In this document: piece after piece, positions 58,968-64,000 of the stretch | How the letters are laid out: each line of letters opens with the position of its first letter | How positions within the stretch are numbered: position 1 is the first letter of the stretch | DNA from: Planococcus sp. MER TA 32b | GTDB taxonomy: Bacteria > Bacillota > Bacilli > Bacillales_A > Planococcaceae | Direction of reading: 5' to 3' | Length of the DNA stretch: 64,000 nucleotides | Assembly: GCA_023715185.1 (NCBI GenBank) | Contig: JAMCAN010000004.1 | Location: 1-64,000 of the forward strand | Made by a program: the position numbers and the translations under genes | The notes under the pieces: model-generated | Seen by the model: the letters and a program-made list of their open reading frames with translations, nothing else | The model's database searches: none | Told to the model about the DNA's origin: nothing

Positions 58968-59741
58968 ATGCCGTTAGTAAAAATTGATGACGTCACTAAA
59001 GTCTATGAAGGAAAAGTTACGCATCGCGCTATAAATCAATTGGGGTTTGAAGTGGAAAAAGGCGAGTTCCTGGCAATCATGGGACCGTCAGGCAGCGGCA
59101 AGACCACATTATTGAACTTGATTTCAACAATCGATGACCTTACTTCAGGCAATATTCTGATTGATGGCGTCAATCCGCATGAATTGGGCAAGAATGATCT
59201 GGCGCTTTTCCGCAGAAGAAAATTGGGTTTCGTATTCCAGGATTTCAACCTGCTGCAAATGCTGACGGTCGAAGAGAATCTGGTGCTGCCGCTGACGCTC
59301 GATTATATTCCGCAGGATAAGATGGCGACGAGGGTCATGAGCATTGCCGACCGGCTGAGCCTGAAGCCGATCCTCCATAAGGGGCCCAATGAGATTTCCG
59401 GGGGAGAAGCCCAGCGCACCGCGATAGGGCGCGCCATTATTCATCAGCCTGACTTGATCCTGGCGGATGAACCTACCGGCAACCTGGATTCCAAAGCTTC
59501 CCGAGAAGTGTTGGAGCTGCTGTCCGGCATTAATAAGGAAGAAGGCGCAACCATTATCATGGTGACCCATGATCCGATTGCAGCAAGCTATTGCAACCGG
59601 GTGCTCTTCATCAAAGACGGTGAATTTTTCAATGAAATATACAGTGATGAACGGCGCCAGACTTTCTATCAGCGCATCTTGAATGTCCTGTCTTTGTTGG
59701 GAGGCAATGTGAATGACCTTTCGGCAGCTCGCTTACCGTAA
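58968..59741 (+). CDS. ABC transporter ATP-binding protein, BceA type
   Basis: 257 aa. [13 protein letters not shown] (Walker A), [15 protein letters not shown] (signature), [13 protein letters not shown] (Walker B), [19 protein letters not shown] before ATG 58968. MacB/BceA group. Overlaps the permease gene by 29 nt. Confidence 0.94.
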   Translation: MPLVKIDDVTKVYEGKVTHRAINQLGFEVEKGEFLAIMGPSGSGKTTLLNLISTIDDLTSGNILIDGVNPHELGKNDLALFRRRKLGFVFQDFNLLQMLTVEENLVLPLTLDYIPQDKMATRVMSIADRLSLKPILHKGPNEISGGEAQRTAIGRAIIHQPDLILADEPTGNLDSKASREVLELLSGINKEEGATIIMVTHDPIAASYCNRVLFIKDGEFFNEIYSDERRQTFYQRILNVLSLLGGNVNDLSAARLP

Positions 59742-61650
59742 TGTGCTGCGCAATTTAAGAAGCTACGCGGCCTTTTTTCTTGCCAGTGTCGTTTCTGTAA
59801 TGGTGTTCTTTGTATACTCGATGTTCATCTTCCACCCTTTGTTCGAAGAAGAGGGCCTTGGGACGATGGCAGTGCGCGGGATGCTGATCGCGGAAATCGT
59901 CCTTTACATCTTCACCCTGTTTTTCCTTTTTTATTCGATGAGCGCATTTTTGCAGGCCCGATCGAAGGAGTTCGGCGTATTGGTGCATCTCGGAATGACC
60001 AAACGGCAATTAAGCAAGATGATCTTTTTTGAGATGATGATTCTCGGAAGTATTTCAACAGCTGCCGGAATCGCTTTCGGTTTCGCTTTTTCGAAATTCT
60101 TCTTTATGGTCGGCCGTGAAATCATGGAACTTGAATCGTTGCCGCTGTATCTCAGCTGGCAGCCTTTCCTGTTGACGATTGGCGCATTCGCCAGCCTGTT
60201 CATCATCATTTCATTTATCAGTGTGGGATTTATAAAGACAAAAAGGGTTTTGAATTTATTGCACGGCTATTGGCGAGTCGACGATATCGGAGAAAATTCC
60301 TTCGTCCTGTCCGCGGCCGGCATAATTTTTTTAGCGGTTTCCTATACGCTCGCCTCCATGGTGGATGACAGCACTGTATACACAATGGCTTTTATCATCC
60401 CGCCTTTGGCGACAGTTGGAACTTATCTTTTCTTTACACATTCAATCCACGCTTTACTTCATTTATATAAAAAGAATAAATCGGTTTTTTGGCATAAGAC
60501 ACGTCTTGTGTCGATCGCGGACACTTCGGTCAAATTGAAGGACAGCGCGCAAATGTTCTTCATCGTAACCATCGTATCGACAATCGCCTTCCTTACAGTG
60601 GGAACTCTTGCATCGTTCACTTCATATACCGGTGATTTCAGAGAGTCGAACCCCTTGAGTCTGATTTATATTTCTTTTGAAGAAAACGCGGAGGAAGAAG
60701 AACATATATCGTCATTGGCAAATCAGCTGGAGCAAAGAGGGCTGGCATATGATATCGCCCAATTGACGATCAAAAGACAGACCTCGGCCGCAAGCGGCAA
60801 TGAAGTCGATATCCTGAAGGCTTCGGAATTTAACCGGTTGGCTTCCACGCTAGGGTATGAAGGGGTGGCTCCAGCAGAAGGAGAAGGGGTTTTTGTGCCC
60901 TATTCACAGGAATCGCTGGCGGCCTTGAATGAAACAGTGACTGAGACTGTGCTGCTTGAAAGCGGGGTGCCGCTTGTAATAGCATCCGCATATCCGCATA
61001 TACTGTTTCCTAATCATACGCTGAACGCCAACAGCATCGTCGTCAATGACCAGGATTTTGACGGGATCGATGAACCGTTGCTTGGTTTCAGCGAGGACCA
61101 GTCCTCGTTCACCTATTACGCATTTCATGTGCCGGACTGGACTGCGACGCTAGGCATCGGCAGCTCACTGTCGGAAGAGATGGCCGCGGCGTTCGATACG
61201 GGTGATTTCAATCAGATTTCCTATTATTTTGAAAATCCGGGGGAAGACTACCGCTGGTTTAAATCCTCTTTTGCGCTGATGCTGTTTATCGGGGTTATGG
61301 TTGCTTTGGTCTTCTTGCTGGCTGCGGGAAGCTTCATCTATTTTAAGCTCTATACCGGCCTGGAAAGGGACAGGAAGCAATACGCCTTACTGGTCCGCCT
61401 GGGAATGACGGAAAAGGAATTGCTCAAAGTTGTCAACCGGCAATTGGTTCCCCAATTCTTCCTGCCATGGACAATTGCATTGCTGCACAGCAGCTTCGCA
61501 TTCATTTCGCTGCAGGTGGTATGGGATGACTTTGCGGAACTTTCCATCCTTGGCGAGATGGCAATCGTGCTGGCGGGCTTCACAATCGTCCAATTGCTTT
61601 ATTTTTATTTAATACGCTGGCGCTATATAACACATCTGCAGGCATCGTGA
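59713..61650 (+). CDS. ABC permease with large extracellular domain, BceB type
   Basis: 645 aa with about ten helices. A long extracytoplasmic domain (about residues 310-510) lies between helices 7 and 8, the hallmark of BceB-like peptide-resistance permeases. FtsX-like blocks: RSKEFGVLVHLGMTKRQLSKM and RDRKQYALLVRLGMTEKELLKV. Expected to detect and remove cell-wall-active peptides (bacitracin class) and signal to the kinase above; the actual ligand cannot be read. Confidence 0.93.
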   Translation: MTFRQLAYRNVLRNLRSYAAFFLASVVSVMVFFVYSMFIFHPLFEEEGLGTMAVRGMLIAEIVLYIFTLFFLFYSMSAFLQARSKEFGVLVHLGMTKRQLSKMIFFEMMILGSISTAAGIAFGFAFSKFFFMVGREIMELESLPLYLSWQPFLLTIGAFASLFIIISFISVGFIKTKRVLNLLHGYWRVDDIGENSFVLSAAGIIFLAVSYTLASMVDDSTVYTMAFIIPPLATVGTYLFFTHSIHALLHLYKKNKSVFWHKTRLVSIADTSVKLKDSAQMFFIVTIVSTIAFLTVGTLASFTSYTGDFRESNPLSLIYISFEENAEEEEHISSLANQLEQRGLAYDIAQLTIKRQTSAASGNEVDILKASEFNRLASTLGYEGVAPAEGEGVFVPYSQESLAALNETVTETVLLESGVPLVIASAYPHILFPNHTLNANSIVVNDQDFDGIDEPLLGFSEDQSSFTYYAFHVPDWTATLGIGSSLSEEMAAAFDTGDFNQISYYFENPGEDYRWFKSSFALMLFIGVMVALVFLLAAGSFIYFKLYTGLERDRKQYALLVRLGMTEKELLKVVNRQLVPQFFLPWTIALLHSSFAFISLQVVWDDFAELSILGEMAIVLAGFTIVQLLYFYLIRWRYITHLQAS

Positions 61651-61665
61651 TTTTCACGGTGTCTG

Positions 61666-61694
61666 TTGTATTGTCTGAAGATTTATTTTATAAT
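61666..61694 (+). promoter_or_regulatory. sigma-A promoter of lcfB
   Basis: TTGTAT (61666-61671), 17-nt spacer, perfect TATAAT (61689-61694). Confidence 0.75.
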
Positions 61695-61711
61695 GAAGAA
61701 AGTGACGATTA

Positions 61712-61729
61712 TGAATGAGTATTCATTCA
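61712..61729 (+). promoter_or_regulatory. FadR (YsiA) operator on lcfB
   Basis: TGAATGAGTATTCATTCA is a perfect match to the Bacillus FadR consensus. It sits just past the transcription start, where FadR would block lcfB until long-chain acyl-CoA releases it. Confidence 0.88.
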
Positions 61730-61751
61730 ATACGAAAGAGGGATGGAGATA

Positions 61752-63308
61752 ATGAATCTTGTTAAACGTGTTCACGAAATAGCTGGCCAAAATCCGGCAA
61801 AAGCGGCTTACCACTTTATGGGCAAAGATACTTCTTATGGGGAATTTGAACAGACAGTTGGGAAATTCGCCAACGCACTTGAGTCACTGGGGGTTAAAAA
61901 AGGGGACCATGTTGCCTTTCTTTTGAGCAACACACCTCATTTCCTGATTTCCTTATACGCGACTATGCGTCTTGGAGCTACTGCTGTGCCGATCAATCCA
62001 ATTTACACGCCGGATGAAATCGCTTACATAGTCAATAACAGTGATGCGAATGTCGTCATCGCATTGGATGCTTTGCTGCCATTGGTGGAAAAAGCGCATA
62101 TGGCGCTGCCGGCAGTGGAATCCTATATCATTTGCGAAACAGACCCGTCAGCAGCGGATAAGATGAAACAATTGCCTGATGCTGTGAAAGGCAAAGTCCA
62201 TGCCTTCAGCAATCTGCTGTTCAACGCGTCATCAGTGACATTGCCGGTGGAAGTTGAAACCGACGATACTGCGGTGATTCTGTATACTTCCGGGACGACA
62301 GGCAAACCGAAAGGCGCCATGCTGACGCATGGCAACCTGTATTCCAATGCACGGGATGTCGGCGAATACCTGAGAATTTCATCAGCTGACCGCGTCATTG
62401 CCACGCTGCCGGTATTCCATGTTTTCGCGTTGACAGTGGTCGTGAATGCGCCGCTGATTCAGGGCGCTACAATCATCCTTGTACCGCGCTTTAATCCGAA
62501 AGATGTTTTCGATGCGATCAAAGCGACAAAAGCTACAGTATTTGCCGGCGTGCCGACAATGTACAATTTCATGTATCAATTCCCTGATGCCAAGCCGGCT
62601 GATTTTGAAACGATCCGCATGGCCATTTCCGGCGGATCCGCTTTGCCGGTTGCATTGCTCCACAATTTCGAGGACAAATTCAATGTGCGCATTTCAGAAG
62701 GCTATGGCCTGTCTGAAGCTTCACCTGTTACATGTTTCAACCCGATTGACCGTGAGCGCAAAGCAGGTTCAATCGGTACATCCATCGTGAATGTCGAAAA
62801 CAAAGTCGTCAACGAACTTGGAGAAGAAGTGGCTGCTGGTGAAGTAGGCGAATTGATTGTCCGCGGACCAAACGTCATGAAAGGCTATTACAAAATGCCT
62901 GAAGAAACGAATGCGGCAATCAAAGACGGCTGGCTGTATACAGGCGACTTGGCTACAGTCGACGAAGAAGGGTATTTCTTCATCGTGGACCGTAAGAAAG
63001 ATATGATCATCGTCGGCGGTTATAACGTTTATCCGCGCGAAGTCGAGGAAGTGCTGTTTGCACATCCAGGAGTTTCAGAAGCTGCTGTCGTCGGCTTGCC
63101 GGACGCGGATTTTGGTGAATCGATCAATGCGTACGTCGTATTGAAAGATCCGGTTCATACGACTGGCGAACTGCAGAAATATTGCTCTGAACACTTAGCG
63201 AAATACAAAGTGCCGAAAAACTTTGAGATCCTTGATGAACTGCCGAAAAACACAACAGGCAAAATTCTGCGCCGTTCATTGAAAGACCAGGCATTGAAAC
63301 AGCGTTAA
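61752..63308 (+). CDS. lcfB: long-chain-fatty-acid-CoA ligase LcfB
   Basis: 518 aa. AMP loop ILYTSGTTGKPKGAMLTHGN, GYGLSEASPV, DGWLYTGDLA, and the late lysine in PKNTTGKILRRSL. Very similar along its length to B. subtilis LcfB (YhfL). Activates fatty acids for beta-oxidation. Start ATG 61752 gives MNLVKRV, like the homologue; ATG 61743 is also in frame. Controlled by the FadR box above. Confidence 0.95.
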   Translation: MNLVKRVHEIAGQNPAKAAYHFMGKDTSYGEFEQTVGKFANALESLGVKKGDHVAFLLSNTPHFLISLYATMRLGATAVPINPIYTPDEIAYIVNNSDANVVIALDALLPLVEKAHMALPAVESYIICETDPSAADKMKQLPDAVKGKVHAFSNLLFNASSVTLPVEVETDDTAVILYTSGTTGKPKGAMLTHGNLYSNARDVGEYLRISSADRVIATLPVFHVFALTVVVNAPLIQGATIILVPRFNPKDVFDAIKATKATVFAGVPTMYNFMYQFPDAKPADFETIRMAISGGSALPVALLHNFEDKFNVRISEGYGLSEASPVTCFNPIDRERKAGSIGTSIVNVENKVVNELGEEVAAGEVGELIVRGPNVMKGYYKMPEETNAAIKDGWLYTGDLATVDEEGYFFIVDRKKDMIIVGGYNVYPREVEEVLFAHPGVSEAAVVGLPDADFGESINAYVVLKDPVHTTGELQKYCSEHLAKYKVPKNFEILDELPKNTTGKILRRSLKDQALKQR

Positions 63309-63319
63309 ACAGAAATAAT

Positions 63320-63352
63320 CACCCTCAGCAGAATATGCTGGGGGTTTTGTTT
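63320..63352 (+). terminator. terminator of lcfB
   Basis: ACCCTCAGCA pairs with TGCTGGGGGT, followed by T-rich sequence. Confidence 0.82.
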
Positions 63353-63470
63353 TACCGTCAAAGAAGAGCTGGCTCATTAATTTCGAAATACATTGAAAGT
63401 ACTGACATTTTTCATTATAGTGGAAGAGTAAGTATTGCGAGAATCGAAATAGTTTCAAGGAGGAAACAAT

Positions 63471-64000
63471 GTGGCTAAAAAAGCAGTGGAAGTGAAAGAC
63501 TTAACGAAATTGATATCGGTAGCGGATCCGCATATATCGCCGGACGGAACTGAAGCGGTATTTGTGAAAACGCATATTGATGAAGAAGAAAATACATACA
63601 TAACAAATCTTTGGCATGTGGACATTGTGAGTGGAGAATTGACCCAATGGACACATGGCAAGCAGCGTGTTTCTTCTCCGCAATGGTCGGAAGACGGCAA
63701 ATCTGTGGCGTTCCTCTCTGACCGCAACGAGAAAAACCAATTGTATGTCCTGTCCGCAAAAGGCGGGGAAGCACGCGAGCTGACTGATTTTGAAAAAGGC
63801 GTCAACAGTTTCCGCTGGTCGCCGTGCAATAAGAAGATCTGGTTCAACGCCATGGTGAAGGAAGGGAAGACGTTCACGGACAAGGAAGAAAAAGAAGAAA
63901 AGAAACATCCGGAGCCATACGTTGTTGATAAAATGAAATACAAGATGGATGGCATGGGTTTATTGCCTAAAGATTTTCATCGGCATATCGGCGTCATCGA
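63471..64000 (+). CDS. S9 family (prolyl oligopeptidase-like) peptidase, 5' part
   Basis: About 176 codons before the window ends. GTG start 6 nt behind AAGGAGG; the ATG two bases earlier is in another frame and stops after eight codons. The N-terminal beta-propeller begins MAKKAVEVKDLTKLISVADP with repeats such as DPHISPDGTEAVFVKT, SPQWSEDGKSVAFLSDR and FRWSPCNKKIWFNA. Similar to YuxL/acylaminoacyl-peptidases. The catalytic domain lies outside. Confidence 0.88.
   Translation, partial: MAKKAVEVKDLTKLISVADPHISPDGTEAVFVKTHIDEEENTYITNLWHVDIVSGELTQWTHGKQRVSSPQWSEDGKSVAFLSDRNEKNQLYVLSAKGGEARELTDFEKGVNSFRWSPCNKKIWFNAMVKEGKTFTDKEEKEEKKHPEPYVVDKMKYKMDGMGLLPKDFHRHIGVI

Overview
This window comes from a low-to-moderate GC Gram-positive (Firmicutes, Bacillales). 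The gene order follows the Bacillus subtilis trnD, yhc, yhe/yha, ecs, hem and yhf blocks. The protein sequences are Bacillus-like but diverged, and no sporulation genes are visible. Together with the dispersed repeats this suggests Planococcaceae (Planococcus-like). The family assignment is an inference; the synteny is read directly from the products.

Layout. 1-1235: 3' part of a tRNA cluster in trnD order (Asp-Phe-Thr-Tyr-Trp-His-His-Gln-Gly-Cys-Leu, terminator, Leu), with His duplicated and a relic tRNA piece at the end. 1.2-9.9 kb: C45 peptidase, B3/4 protein, queG, trmL, small membrane proteins, aldo/keto reductase, pseudouridine synthase, a bdbC/thioredoxin pair and yhcX. 10-15 kb: pgcA, the yhcYZ two-component system, and an rsgA GTPase behind a leader ORF and terminator. 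15.3-19.2 kb: a probable lipid or hydroxy-acid catabolic island, with a split ACAD11-like pair (acyl-CoA dehydrogenase plus APH-type kinase) and a P450. 19.3-26 kb: membrane and ion genes (DUF2254, MscS, Mn-type CDF, CNNM/MpfA-like, ChrA). 26-28 kb: kynU-kynB behind chrA. 28-29 kb: an ArsC-like protein without its cysteine and a universal stress protein with a sigma-B-like promoter. 29-33 kb: a BmrCD-type heterodimeric ABC exporter behind a leader-peptide attenuator.

33-48 kb matches B. subtilis yhe-yha: yheE, yheB, yheA, yhaR, yhzD, yhaQP, yhaONM, prsA, scoC, yhaH, trpP, hit. 48-57 kb: ecsAB, yhaA, a Na/Ca exchanger, hmoB, hemEH, a FixH-like lipoprotein, yhfH and lplJ. 57-61.7 kb: a BceRSAB-type antimicrobial peptide sensing and efflux module. 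The window ends with lcfB under a perfect FadR box and the start of an S9 peptidase.

The most informative signals lie in leaders. They are a 5-nt-periodic GAG tract on trpP (TRAP-type), leader ORF plus terminator upstream of both bmrCD and rsgA, FadR boxes on yhaR and lcfB, an SD-sequestering hairpin on the CNNM gene, and four dispersed, foldable intergenic repeats. No CRISPR array, prophage or insertion sequence was seen.
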